Assembly (NCBI GenBank): GCA_002491905.1
Contig: DKWV01000016.1
Coordinates: 1-26,197 of the forward strand
Reading direction: 5' to 3'
Source: Lachnospiraceae bacterium UBA7143
GTDB lineage: Bacteria > Bacillota > Clostridia > Lachnospirales > Lachnospiraceae
DNA length: 26,197 nucleotides
Part shown: positions 15,924 through 24,209 of the stretch, in pieces
Layout: every line of letters begins with the position of its first letter
Position numbering within the stretch: the first letter of the stretch is position 1
Position numbers and translations under genes: made by a program
Notes under the pieces: model-generated
What the model was told of the DNA's origin: nothing
Seen by the model: the letters and a program-made list of their open reading frames with translations, nothing else
The model's database searches: none

Positions 15924-17110
15924 CAAACAATAACGGACGCTTCGGTATCCACGGCGGACAGTATATCCCGGAGACACTGATGAATGCGGTGATTGAGCTG
16001 GAGGAGGCTTACAACCATTATAAGGAGGACGCAGACTTTAACAGAGAGCTGACAGCGCTCTTTAACGACTATGCCGGAAGACCCTCCCGGCTGTATTATG
16101 CGAAGAAGATGACGGAAGATCTGGGGGGCGCGAAGATTTACCTGAAAAGGGAAGACCTGAACCATACCGGTTCCCACAAGATCAACAATGTGCTGGGACA
16201 GGCGCTTCTGGCCAAAAAGATGGGAAAGACGAGGCTGATTGCGGAGACGGGAGCCGGGCAGCACGGTGTGGCGACAGCCACGGCGGCAGCCCTGATGGGG
16301 ATGGAATGTGTGGTCTTTATGGGAGAGGAGGATACAGTCCGTCAGGCCTTGAATGTTTACCGCATGCGGCTGCTTGGGGCGGAAGTGGTTCCGGTAAAAA
16401 CAGGGACGGCCACTCTGAAGGACGCGGTGTCCGAGGCCATGCGCGAATGGACTTCCCGGATTGCGGATACCCACTACTGTCTCGGCTCTGTGATGGGACC
16501 CCATCCGTTCCCGACGATTGTCCGGGATTTTCAGGCGGTTATTTCCAGGGAGATTAAAGCGCAGCTTGCGGAGAGGGAGGGAAAGCTCCCCGACGCGGTG
16601 ATTGCCTGCGTGGGCGGCGGCTCCAATGCGATGGGGAGTTTCTACCATTTCATAGAGGACAAGGGAGTGCGCCTGATCGGCTGTGAGGCGGCGGGCAGGG
16701 GGATAGACACCTTTGAGACGGCGGCTACCATAAGTACAGGACGGCTGGGTATTTTCCACGGTATGAAGTCCTACTTCTGTCAGGACAAATACGGACAGAT
16801 CGCGCCGGTTTACTCCATCTCGGCGGGACTGGATTATCCGGGAATTGGGCCGGAACACGCCCATCTTCACGATATCGGGCGGGCGGAGTATGTGCCGGTC
16901 ACGGACGACGAAGCGGTGGATGCTTTTGAGTATCTGTCCAGGATGGAGGGAATTATCCCCGCCATTGAGTCGGCCCATGCGGTGGCATACGCCAGAAAAA
17001 TTGCACCCGTTATGGGAAAAGAGCAGATTATTGTCATTACCATATCCGGAAGGGGAGATAAGGACTGCGCCGCGATCGCGCGTTACAGAGGGGAGGATAT
17101 CCATGAGTAA
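15920..17110 (+). CDS. trpB: Tryptophan synthase beta subunit
   Basis: TrpB condenses indole with serine to make tryptophan, using pyridoxal phosphate, in an alpha2-beta2 complex with TrpA. The 396-aa protein has the cofactor lysine Lys87 in H-T-G-S-H-K-I-N-N, the following E-T-G-A-G-Q-H-G-V-A substrate loop, and the G-G-G-S-N-A-M-G phosphate site. The start G-R-F-G-I-H-G-G-Q-Y-I-P-E is typical of the ordinary TrpB1 type rather than TrpB2. The ATG overlaps the trpF stop by 3 bases, and a GAGGAGG site is 13-19 bases upstream. The gene overlaps trpA by 8 bases, so the two subunits are probably translated in step. Confidence 0.97.
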   Translation: MTNNNGRFGIHGGQYIPETLMNAVIELEEAYNHYKEDADFNRELTALFNDYAGRPSRLYYAKKMTEDLGGAKIYLKREDLNHTGSHKINNVLGQALLAKKMGKTRLIAETGAGQHGVATATAAALMGMECVVFMGEEDTVRQALNVYRMRLLGAEVVPVKTGTATLKDAVSEAMREWTSRIADTHYCLGSVMGPHPFPTIVRDFQAVISREIKAQLAEREGKLPDAVIACVGGGSNAMGSFYHFIEDKGVRLIGCEAAGRGIDTFETAATISTGRLGIFHGMKSYFCQDKYGQIAPVYSISAGLDYPGIGPEHAHLHDIGRAEYVPVTDDEAVDAFEYLSRMEGIIPAIESAHAVAYARKIAPVMGKEQIIVITISGRGDKDCAAIARYRGEDIHE

Positions 17111-17879
17111 GATTGGAAAAGCTTTTGAAAACGGTAAGGCGTTTATCGCCTTTTTGACCTGTGGCGACCCGGATCTGGAGACAACTGCGGCCTGTGTCCG
17201 GGCGGCGGTGGAAAACGGCGCGGATCTCATTGAGCTGGGGATTCCCTTTTCCGATCCCACGGCGGAGGGGCCTGTGATACAGGGGGCTAACCTGCGGGCA
17301 TTGACTGGAGGAGTCACTACAGACCGTGTTTTTGATCTGGTGAGGGAACTGCGGAAGGACGTGCAGACGCCGATGGTGTTTATGACTTATGCCAATGTGA
17401 TTTTTTCATATGGGGCGGAGCGTTTCCTTTCCACATGCAGGGAAATAGGCATGGACGGACTGATTCTGCCCGATCTTCCCTATGAGGAGAAGGAGGAGTT
17501 CCTGCCGCTTTGCCATACTTACGGCGTGGATCTGGTTTCCCTGGTTGCGCCCACCTCTGAAAATCGGATTGCCATGATTGCAAAGGAGGCGGAAGGGTTT
17601 CTCTATGTGGTGTCCAGTCTGGGCGTTACCGGCACCAGAAGCGAGATCACGACGGATTTAAAGTCGATTGTGGAAGTGATTCGGCAGAATACGGATATAC
17701 CGTGCGCTATCGGGTTTGGCATTTCCACGCCGGAGCAGGCGGCAAAGATGGCGGGTCTTTCGGACGGGGCGATTGTGGGGTCGGCCATTGTGAAGATCAT
17801 AGAAAAGTATGGGAAAGACGCGCCTTTGCATGTGGGTGAGTATGTGCGGGGGATGAAGGAGGCGGTCTGCCGCGTATGA
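17103..17879 (+). CDS. trpA: Tryptophan synthase alpha subunit
   Basis: TrpA cleaves indole-3-glycerol phosphate to indole and glyceraldehyde 3-phosphate; indole passes by a channel to TrpB. The true product is 258 aa beginning M-S-K-I-G-K; the open frame upstream is overlap with trpB. The barrel motif E-L-G-I-P-F-S-D-P-T-A-E-G-P carries the general acid/base Glu44. The residue aligned with Asp60 of the Salmonella enzyme is Glu55 here, which the family signature allows (D or E). Other motifs are P-D-L-P-Y-E-E, S-L-G-V-T-G and G-F-G-I-S near the phosphate site. The ribosome site GGGGAGGATATCC lies within trpB. No clear terminator follows. Confidence 0.96.
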   Translation: MSKIGKAFENGKAFIAFLTCGDPDLETTAACVRAAVENGADLIELGIPFSDPTAEGPVIQGANLRALTGGVTTDRVFDLVRELRKDVQTPMVFMTYANVIFSYGAERFLSTCREIGMDGLILPDLPYEEKEEFLPLCHTYGVDLVSLVAPTSENRIAMIAKEAEGFLYVVSSLGVTGTRSEITTDLKSIVEVIRQNTDIPCAIGFGISTPEQAAKMAGLSDGAIVGSAIVKIIEKYGKDAPLHVGEYVRGMKEAVCRV

Positions 17880-17914
17880 TGACGCCGTAGGTCGGATATT
17901 TGTTTGATTTTCAG

Positions 17915-17943
17915 TTGAAGCCGCATTCCGCTTGTGCTATAAT
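17915..17943 (+). promoter_or_regulatory. carAB promoter with extended -10
   Basis: TTGAAG (17915-17920) and a perfect TATAAT (17938-17943) are 17 bases apart, and TGC stands directly before the -10, an extended -10. The transcript would begin near 17950, leaving a leader of about 34 bases. That is too short for a PyrR-type attenuator, and none is seen. So carAB appears to have its own transcription start after the trp operon. Confidence 0.75.
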
Positions 17944-17983
17944 TAGTCGATTGTGAATGGATTTGTTGGCTTGGAGGACGAGG

Positions 17984-19165
17984 ATGAAATCATTTTTAAT
18001 ACTGGAAGACGGCACTGTGTTTGAAGGAACACATATAGGGGCGCGTAAGGAGATCATCAGCGAGATTGTTTTCAATACCTCTATGGCAGGCTATTTGGAG
18101 GTGCTGACCGATCCGTCCTACGCAGGACAGGCAGTGTGTATGACCTATCCGCTGATCGGTAATTATGGGATATGCAGGGACGATATGGAGTCAGGGATAC
18201 CCTGGCCGGACGGCCTTATCGTGCGGGAGCTGTCGAGGATTCCCAGCAATTTCAGATGTGATATCACAATTCAGCAATTCTTAGAGGGAGGTGGCGTGCC
18301 GGGTATCGCCGGGATCGACACCAGAGCCCTTACCAGACTCCTTCGCGAGAAGGGTACCATGAACGGTATGATTACCACTGACGACAATTACAATCTGGAC
18401 GAAATCATTCCCAAGTTAAAAGCATATACGACAGGCAAGGTAGTGGAGCGGGTAAGCTGCACAGAGAAATATACGCTGCCCGGAACCAGGGAACTCGCGG
18501 AGAACGGGCCGCTTTCCGGCAGCGCTTCCTTTAATAAAGAAGACTTTGAGGCGGGCGTCCGGGAAAGGAAACCCAGTCTTGTGCGCAGTTTAAACGGTGC
18601 GGGACTGCGGGTGGCGCTTCTTGATCTGGGCGCCAAGGACAACATTGCAAGGTCGCTGGCGGCCAGAGGGTGCGACGTGACGGTTTATCCGGCCAGGACC
18701 ACAGCGGCGGAGATTCTGGCGGATGCGCCGGATGGCATCATGTTGAGCAACGGCCCCGGGGATCCGAAGGAGTGCACTACTATAATAGAAGAAATCCGAA
18801 AACTCTACGAGTCCGACACGCCGATTTTTGCGATCTGTTTAGGGCATCAGTTGATGGCGCTGGCCACCGGGGCGGACACATTCAAGATGAAATACGGCCA
18901 CCGGGGCGGAAACCATCCGGTGAAGGATCTGGCTACGGACAGAGTTTACATCTCCTCCCAGAACCACGGCTATGTGGTAGATATGGATAAACTGGATCCG
19001 AAAGTGGCCACCCCTGCCTTCATTAATGTGAACGACGGGACAAACGAGGGACTTTCCTATACCGGCAAGAATATCTTTACGGTGCAGTTTCACCCCGAAG
19101 CGTGCCCGGGACCGCAGGATTCCTCGTATCTGTTTGACCGGTTTATCGAAATGATGCGAACATGA
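17984..19165 (+). CDS. carA: Carbamoyl phosphate synthase small subunit
   Basis: CarA is the glutaminase of carbamoyl phosphate synthase; it passes ammonia to CarB for pyrimidine and arginine synthesis. The protein is 393 aa, starting M-K-S-F-L-I-L-E-D-G; the open frame runs 27 bases further upstream, but GGAGGA sits 5 bases before this ATG. The N-terminal half has the CarA-specific G-N-Y-G and G-I-D-T-R-A-L-T-R motifs. The glutaminase half has S-N-G-P-G-D-P, Cys285 in A-I-C-L-G-H-Q, and His370/Glu372 in Q-F-H-P-E-A. The stop codon is part of the folded element that separates it from carB. Confidence 0.97.
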   Translation: MKSFLILEDGTVFEGTHIGARKEIISEIVFNTSMAGYLEVLTDPSYAGQAVCMTYPLIGNYGICRDDMESGIPWPDGLIVRELSRIPSNFRCDITIQQFLEGGGVPGIAGIDTRALTRLLREKGTMNGMITTDDNYNLDEIIPKLKAYTTGKVVERVSCTEKYTLPGTRELAENGPLSGSASFNKEDFEAGVRERKPSLVRSLNGAGLRVALLDLGAKDNIARSLAARGCDVTVYPARTTAAEILADAPDGIMLSNGPGDPKECTTIIEEIRKLYESDTPIFAICLGHQLMALATGADTFKMKYGHRGGNHPVKDLATDRVYISSQNHGYVVDMDKLDPKVATPAFINVNDGTNEGLSYTGKNIFTVQFHPEACPGPQDSSYLFDRFIEMMRT

Positions 19166-19240
19166 AGTTCTGCTAAGACTGCAAAGAACGCAGTCCAAGC
19201 AGAACTACGTCATGTTCTGAAGAATGCTGACGCATTCTTC
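19160..19240 (+). repeat. Folded element between carA and carB
   Basis: Bases 19160-19174 (ACATGA then AGTTCTGCT) pair with 19198-19215 except for a 3-base bulge (CGT). Inside, GACTGC (19177-19182) pairs with GCAGTC (19190-19195). Directly after comes a perfect 9-bp hairpin, GAAGAATGC (19219-19227) with GCATTCTTC (19232-19240) and a TGAC loop. The first arm includes the carA stop codon. No T run follows, so it is not an intrinsic terminator. It may set the ratio of carA to carB message or belong to the repeat group seen elsewhere in the window. Confidence 0.6.
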
Positions 19241-19265
19241 CGGGTTGAGAAATGGAGGATATACA

Positions 19266-22200
19266 ATGCCTAAAAATCTAAATGTAAAACGAGTGCTTGT
19301 GATAGGTTCGGGCCCGATTGTGATCGGTCAGGCGGCAGAGTTTGATTACGCGGGGACACAGGCGTGCCGCTCCCTGAAAGAGGAAGGTATGGAGGTCATT
19401 CTGGTAAACTCCAACCCGGCCACCATCATGACGGACGGTGATATCGCGGATAAGGTGTACATCGAGCCTTTGACGGCGAAGGTGCTGGAACAGATTATTG
19501 TAAAGGAAAAGCCCGATTCCCTGCTTCCCAATATGGGCGGACAGGCGGGGCTTAACCTTGGCATGGAGCTGGACGAGTCGGGGTTCCTTAAGGCCCACGG
19601 CGTGACGCTCTTAGGCACCACGGCAAAGACCATCCGCAAGGCGGAGGACCGCCTGGAATTTAAGGAGACTATGGAAAAGATCGGGGAGCCGTGTGCGCCC
19701 TCCCTTGTGGTGGAAAACATAGAGGACGGCGTAACTTTTGCGAACAAAATTGGCTACCCTGTGGTGCTCCGCCCTGCCTACACGCTGGGCGGTTCCGGCG
19801 GCGGCATCGCCCACAATCAGACGGAGCTGGAAGAGATTCTGGCAAACGGCCTGCGGCTTTCCCGGGCGGGGCAGGTGCTGGTGGAGCGCTGTATCGCGGG
19901 CTGGAAGGAGATCGAGTACGAGGTGATGCGAGACAGCGCGGGCAACTGTATCACGGTCTGCAATATGGAGAACATTGACCCTGTGGGTGTACACACGGGC
20001 GACAGCATTGTGGTGGCGCCCTCCCAGACGCTGGGCGACAAGGAATACCAGATGCTTCGGAGTTCCGCCTTAAATATCATCAACGAGCTGGAGATCACGG
20101 GCGGCTGTAACGTACAGTTTGCCCTCCATCCTACCAGCTTTGAATACTGCGTGATCGAGGTGAATCCCCGTGTGAGCCGTTCCTCGGCGCTGGCAAGTAA
20201 GGCCACCGGCTACCCCATCGCCAAGGTGGCGGCGAAGATCGCGCTGGGCTATACGTTGGACGAGATCAAGAACGCCATCACAGGCAAAACCTACGCCAGT
20301 TTCGAGCCCACGCTGGACTACTGCGTGGTGAAGATACCGAGACTGCCTTTCGACAAATTCATTACGGCGAAGCGCACGCTGACGACGCAGATGAAGGCGA
20401 CGGGCGAGGTCATGAGCATCGCCAATAACTTTGAGGGGGCGCTGATGAAGGCGATCCGCTCCCTGGAGCAGCATGTGGACTGCCTGCGCAGCTATGACTT
20501 TTCCGCGCTGACAAAGGAGGAACTGCTGGAGCGCATGGAGATTGTGGATGACCAGAGAATTTATCTCATTGCGGAGGCGATCCGCAAGGGGGTGGATTAT
20601 GACACGATCCATCGGATCACGATGGTGGATCACTGGTTTATTGATAAAATTGCCATTCTCACGGAGATGGAGGAGCGGCTTCTGAAAGAACCGCTGACGG
20701 TGGAGCTTCTGAGGGAAGCGAAGCGGATCGAGTTCCCGGACAATGTGATCGCGAGACTGACCGGGAAAACCGAAGATGAAATAAAGAACATGCGTTATGA
20801 TAACGGCATTGTTGCCGCCTTTAAGATGGTGGACACCTGTGCGGCGGAGTTCGCGGCGAGCACGCCTTACTATTATTCCGTGTTTGGTTCGGAGACGGAG
20901 GTGGTGGAGAGTCATTCGAAGAAGAAGGTGCTGGTCTTGGGTTCCGGCCCCATCCGCATCGGGCAGGGAATCGAGTTCGACTATTGTTCTGTGCACGCCA
21001 CATGGGCTTTCGCGAGAGAAGGCTATGAAACCATTATCGTCAATAACAACCCGGAGACAGTGAGCACGGACTTTGACATTGCGGACAAGCTCTACTTTGA
21101 GCCGCTGACGCCGGAGGATGTGGAGAATATCGTCAATGTGGAGAAGCCCGACGGCGCGGTGGTGCAGTTTGGCGGACAGACGGCGATCAAGCTGACGGAG
21201 AGCCTGATGAAGATGGGCGTGCCGATCCTCGGGACGAAGGCGGAGGATGTGGACGCCGCGGAGGACAGAGAGCTTTTCGACAAAATACTGGAGGAGACGG
21301 GGATCCCACGGGCGGCGGGCGGTACGGTGTACACTGCAGAGGAGGCAAAAGCCGTGGCGAACAGGCTGGGCTATCCCGTGCTGGTGCGGCCTTCCTATGT
21401 GCTGGGCGGACAGGGCATGCAGATCGCCATTTCCGACACAGAGATAGAGGAGTTTATGGCGGTGATCAACCGCTACGAGCAGGATCATCCGATTCTGGTG
21501 GATAAATATCTGCAGGGCAAGGAGCTGGAGGTGGATGCGGTCTGTGACGGCACGGATATCCTGATTCCGGGCATTATGGAGCATATCGAGCGGACGGGCG
21601 TGCACTCGGGCGACAGCATTTCTGTTTACCCTGCGCCTACGGTGAGCGAGAAGGTGAAGGAGACCATCGCCGAATATTCGAGACGGCTGGCGAAGGCGCT
21701 CCATGTCATCGGTCTGATCAACATCCAGTTTATCGCTATGGGAGACGAGGTGTACGTGATCGAGGTCAATCCCCGTTCTTCCCGCACGGTGCCTTATATC
21801 AGCAAGGTGACTGGCATTCCGATCGTAGACCTCGCCACGGAGGTAATTATCGGGAAAAAGATCAGGGATCTGGGCTATGAGCCGGGCTTACAGCCTCCGG
21901 CGGATTATTTTGCGGTCAAGATGCCAGTATTCTCTTTCGAAAAGATCCGGGGCGCGGAGATCAGCCTGGGGCCGGAGATGAAGTCCACCGGCGAGTGTCT
22001 TGGCATTGCGAAGACTTTTAACGAGGCGCTCTACAAGGCATTCCTCGGCGCGGGCATCAATCTGCCCAAGCATAAACAGATGATTATCACTGTAAAAGAC
22101 GCGGACAAGGGCGAGGCCATCGAGGTGGCGCGCCGCTTTGAGAAGCTGGGCTACATCATTTACGCCACGAGGAGTACGGCAGCGGCGCTCAATGAGGCGG

Positions 22201-22481
22201 GCGTGAAGGCAAGGAAGGTGAATAAGATTCATCAGGAATCCCCCACGGTCATGGACCTGATCCTGGGACACAGGATCGATCTGGTGATCGACACGCCCAC
22301 GCAGGGACGGGATAAGAGCAGGGACGGTTTCCTGATCCGCCGGACTTCCATTGAGACAGGCGTCAACTGTATCACGGCTATGGACACGGCGACGGCGCTG
22401 GTGACCAGTCTGGAGAACGCGGAAAGTCAGGAGGAGATGACGCTGATTGACATTGCGTCGATTGCGAAGCGGGGAAAGTAA
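19266..22481 (+). CDS. carB: Carbamoyl phosphate synthase large subunit
   Basis: CarB makes carbamoyl phosphate from bicarbonate, ammonia and two ATP. The 1071-aa protein (1073 in E. coli) has two homologous synthetase halves. Each starts with a glycine-rich V-L-(V/G)-(I/L)-G-S-G-P-I motif (near residues 10 and 557) and has its own ATP-grasp region, with (V/R)-P-(A/S)-Y-(T/V)-L-G-G and V-I-E-V-N-P-R motifs in both. From about 932 the regulatory MGS-like domain follows, ending in T-A-T-A-L-V-T-S-L. I start at M-P-K-N-L, which has TGGAGG 8 bases upstream and matches the family; the longer frame to 19224 would begin inside the hairpin. queH starts 5 bases after the stop. Confidence 0.98.
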   Translation: MPKNLNVKRVLVIGSGPIVIGQAAEFDYAGTQACRSLKEEGMEVILVNSNPATIMTDGDIADKVYIEPLTAKVLEQIIVKEKPDSLLPNMGGQAGLNLGMELDESGFLKAHGVTLLGTTAKTIRKAEDRLEFKETMEKIGEPCAPSLVVENIEDGVTFANKIGYPVVLRPAYTLGGSGGGIAHNQTELEEILANGLRLSRAGQVLVERCIAGWKEIEYEVMRDSAGNCITVCNMENIDPVGVHTGDSIVVAPSQTLGDKEYQMLRSSALNIINELEITGGCNVQFALHPTSFEYCVIEVNPRVSRSSALASKATGYPIAKVAAKIALGYTLDEIKNAITGKTYASFEPTLDYCVVKIPRLPFDKFITAKRTLTTQMKATGEVMSIANNFEGALMKAIRSLEQHVDCLRSYDFSALTKEELLERMEIVDDQRIYLIAEAIRKGVDYDTIHRITMVDHWFIDKIAILTEMEERLLKEPLTVELLREAKRIEFPDNVIARLTGKTEDEIKNMRYDNGIVAAFKMVDTCAAEFAASTPYYYSVFGSETEVVESHSKKKVLVLGSGPIRIGQGIEFDYCSVHATWAFAREGYETIIVNNNPETVSTDFDIADKLYFEPLTPEDVENIVNVEKPDGAVVQFGGQTAIKLTESLMKMGVPILGTKAEDVDAAEDRELFDKILEETGIPRAAGGTVYTAEEAKAVANRLGYPVLVRPSYVLGGQGMQIAISDTEIEEFMAVINRYEQDHPILVDKYLQGKELEVDAVCDGTDILIPGIMEHIERTGVHSGDSISVYPAPTVSEKVKETIAEYSRRLAKALHVIGLINIQFIAMGDEVYVIEVNPRSSRTVPYISKVTGIPIVDLATEVIIGKKIRDLGYEPGLQPPADYFAVKMPVFSFEKIRGAEISLGPEMKSTGECLGIAKTFNEALYKAFLGAGINLPKHKQMIITVKDADKGEAIEVARRFEKLGYIIYATRSTAAALNEAGVKARKVNKIHQESPTVMDLILGHRIDLVIDTPTQGRDKSRDGFLIRRTSIETGVNCITAMDTATALVTSLENAESQEEMTLIDIASIAKRGK

Positions 22482-22486
22482 GGTAT

Positions 22487-23170
22487 ATGAACGCAGTCAG
22501 AAATTATCAGAAAGAATTGGATCGGATCATAGAAAAGATCGGCGCGGCAGGTGAATGCGCGCCGACTCTTTTTCTGCACAGCTGCTGTGCGCCATGCAGT
22601 AGCTATGTGCTGGAGTATCTGCGGAAGTATTTTCGGATCACGGTCTTCTATTTTAATCCGAATATCACGCAGGAGGCGGAATACCGCAAGCGGGTGGCGG
22701 AGCAGAAGCGGCTGATTGCAGCGTATAACAAGGAATTGACCCAAAAAGTCAGTGCAGACTGTTATCCGATTGAAGTGGTGGAGGGCGATTATGAGCCTGC
22801 GCGTTTCTTTGAGATGGCAAAGGGGCTGGAAGACTGCCCGGAGGGCGGCGAGAGATGCTTTGCCTGCTATGCGCTGAGACTTTCAGAGACGGCAAGGCGG
22901 GCGCAGGAGGGACGGTACGACTATTTCACCACTACGCTTTCCATCAGTCCCTTGAAGAATGCAGTGAAGCTCAATGAAATCGGAGAGAGACTGGCGACAG
23001 AGTTGGGCGTGGCGTGGCTGCCGTCAGACTTTAAGAAGAAGGACGGTTATAAACGGTCGATTGAACTGTCGAAGGAGTATGATCTGTACCGGCAGGATTA
23101 TTGCGGATGCGAGTATTCCCTTGCGGAGCGGGAGAGACAGAAGCAGAAGAGGGAATCAATGGATGGATAA
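22487..23170 (+). CDS. queH: Epoxyqueuosine reductase QueH
   Basis: QueH reduces epoxyqueuosine to queuosine in the wobble position of tRNAs for Tyr, His, Asn and Asp, as an unrelated replacement for the cobalamin enzyme QueG. The 227-aa protein has the family cysteine pattern expected to hold an iron-sulfur cluster and metal: H-S-C-C-A-P-C (Cys33, Cys34, Cys37), C-F-A-C (Cys124, Cys127) and Y-C-G-C-E-Y-S (Cys206, Cys208). It also has T-T-L-S-I-S-P and D-F-K-K-K-D-G-Y typical of the group (formerly DUF208). It begins 5 bases after carB, so it is probably on the carAB transcript. No other que gene is here. Confidence 0.92.
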   Translation: MNAVRNYQKELDRIIEKIGAAGECAPTLFLHSCCAPCSSYVLEYLRKYFRITVFYFNPNITQEAEYRKRVAEQKRLIAAYNKELTQKVSADCYPIEVVEGDYEPARFFEMAKGLEDCPEGGERCFACYALRLSETARRAQEGRYDYFTTTLSISPLKNAVKLNEIGERLATELGVAWLPSDFKKKDGYKRSIELSKEYDLYRQDYCGCEYSLAERERQKQKRESMDG

Positions 23171-23238
23171 AACCGGCTAAAATCCGAAGAAAATAGATTA
23201 AAAATTAGCATATATTAGCTAAAAACATAAGTTTGGGT

Positions 23239-23268
23239 TTGACACAAGGTGAAACGGGATGCTATGAT
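23239..23268 (+). promoter_or_regulatory. Promoter of the two-helix membrane protein gene
   Basis: A perfect TTGACA (23239-23244) and TATGAT (23263-23268) are 18 bases apart. The start would be near 23275, giving a leader of about 68 bases. The leader shows no obvious structure. Confidence 0.7.
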
Positions 23269-23342
23269 AAGCGGCGTGAGTGCCAAAATTACATAGGAGA
23301 ATAACGTCTTCCGGCACAGGACGTTTTAGAGTGGAGGAGATC

Positions 23343-23978
23343 ATGACAAAAATCAGAATGGACTTTGTACCCTGTCTGCTGATCGGAGGGCTTCTGTGTG
23401 GCCTGACAATCTTTGCGGGACAGAAATATGTTGAGATGGCGGATGAGCGTTACGAGACGCAGGAGCTGCCGCAGGGAGAGATCGGCGGAGAACCGGCGGC
23501 TGATACGCCGCTCGTGGAGAGCATCGCTGAAATGCAGCAGAATGATACGTTTTATGTGATAACCGACGACGAAAACTATGAAATGTATCATCTGTTTTAT
23601 GACGATAAGGAGTGGAATCCCCTGGAACTTCCTTCCGGTGAGGTAGTGTGCGTGCGCAACAACGTGAAGGCCAGCCAGACGGTGGACGGTTATAAGAAAC
23701 AGACACCCGTGGGAAGGATCGTGCCTTTTGAGATTCCCGAGACTCTGATCAGCCAGCTGCAGGATGAGAGAAGCGGCATGGAATTTTCGGATACCACGTT
23801 CTATGTGGACATGTTTGGCGAAGCCCTGGAATCCGCCAATGAGGATGACATCAAGTTTAAGTTCGATATGGCGGCGGTGATTCTGTTCTGGGTGGGCACC
23901 TTCGGATCCCATATGATCGGGGCAAAGATCGGTCTTCTGCCTCCCGTTTTTCCGAAGCGGAAGAAGGAGCAGGCGTAA
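23343..23978 (+). CDS. Hypothetical membrane protein with two transmembrane segments, 211 aa
   Basis: I do not recognise the family. A hydrophobic helix at about residues 8-25 is followed by an acidic, soluble region of about 145 residues. A second hydrophobic segment (about 175-199) comes next, and a short basic tail K-R-K-K-E-Q-A ends the protein. The basic tail argues for a cytoplasmic C-terminus, so the middle region would lie outside the cell, facing the wall. The first helix could instead be a signal anchor. The start is chosen at the ATG after GTGGAGGAG; an earlier in-frame ATG at 23280 has no good ribosome site. It has its own promoter and terminator, so it is a one-gene unit. The sequence contains no catalytic motif that I know. 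Confidence 0.8.
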   Translation: MTKIRMDFVPCLLIGGLLCGLTIFAGQKYVEMADERYETQELPQGEIGGEPAADTPLVESIAEMQQNDTFYVITDDENYEMYHLFYDDKEWNPLELPSGEVVCVRNNVKASQTVDGYKKQTPVGRIVPFEIPETLISQLQDERSGMEFSDTTFYVDMFGEALESANEDDIKFKFDMAAVILFWVGTFGSHMIGAKIGLLPPVFPKRKKEQA

Positions 23979-24002
23979 AAGTTGAGCGAAATATAAATGA
24001 CT

Positions 24003-24038
24003 GCAGTGGTCAATTTGCGGACCGCTGCGTTTTTTTTT
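24003..24038 (+). terminator. Rho-independent terminator
   Basis: GCAGTGGTC (24003-24011) pairs with GACCGCTGC (24020-24028), with one G-U pair, around an 8-base loop. Nine T follow at 24030-24038. It closes the 211-aa membrane protein gene 24 bases after its stop. Confidence 0.92.
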
Positions 24039-24102
24039 GTATGCACAGGCCCGTCTATGGAAGTTTGCCGCTTCACAGGGCCCGATTAGCATAGGAAAGT
24101 AA

Positions 24103-24131
24103 ATGACATTTGCTGGGATTTGTGGTAAAAT
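24103..24131 (+). promoter_or_regulatory. argS promoter
   Basis: ATGACA (24103-24108) and TAAAAT (24126-24131) are 17 bases apart, each 5 of 6 matches. TGG before the -10 gives an extended -10. Transcription would start near 24138. Confidence 0.65.
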
Positions 24132-24163
24132 ATGCATTGCTTATGATTAACGATTCGCGATTC

Positions 24164-24183
24164 CACGGAGTATAGACTCTGTG
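24164..24183 (+). promoter_or_regulatory. Leader hairpin upstream of argS
   Basis: CACGGAGT (24164-24171) pairs with ACTCTGTG (24176-24183) over 8 positions, one of them G-U, around the loop ATAG. It sits in the 5' leader about 27 bases before the argS start. No T-box sequence or T run follows, so a known tRNA-sensing mechanism is not supported. It may only stabilise the message. Confidence 0.4.
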
Positions 24184-24209
24184 AGGAACGCTTTGGAGCG
24201 GAGGAAAAG

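Noticed and set aside
16845..17102. N-terminal extension of trpA from an upstream ATG
   Set aside because: The extra 86 residues come from trpB read in another frame and do not resemble TrpA; the start at 17103 fits the family and has a ribosome site.
15857..17317. 486-aa open frame on the minus strand across trpB and trpA
   Set aside because: It is antisense to conserved trpB and trpA, has no family-like sequence, and reflects codon bias of the real genes.
20070..21704. 544-aa open frame on the minus strand inside carB
   Set aside because: It lies wholly within carB, reads as a shadow rich in His, Arg and Leu, and has no recognisable domain.
23204..23226. TTAGC/GCTAA hairpin after queH as a terminator
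   Set aside because: The stem is short and followed by A, not T, on the + strand; no minus-strand gene would use it.
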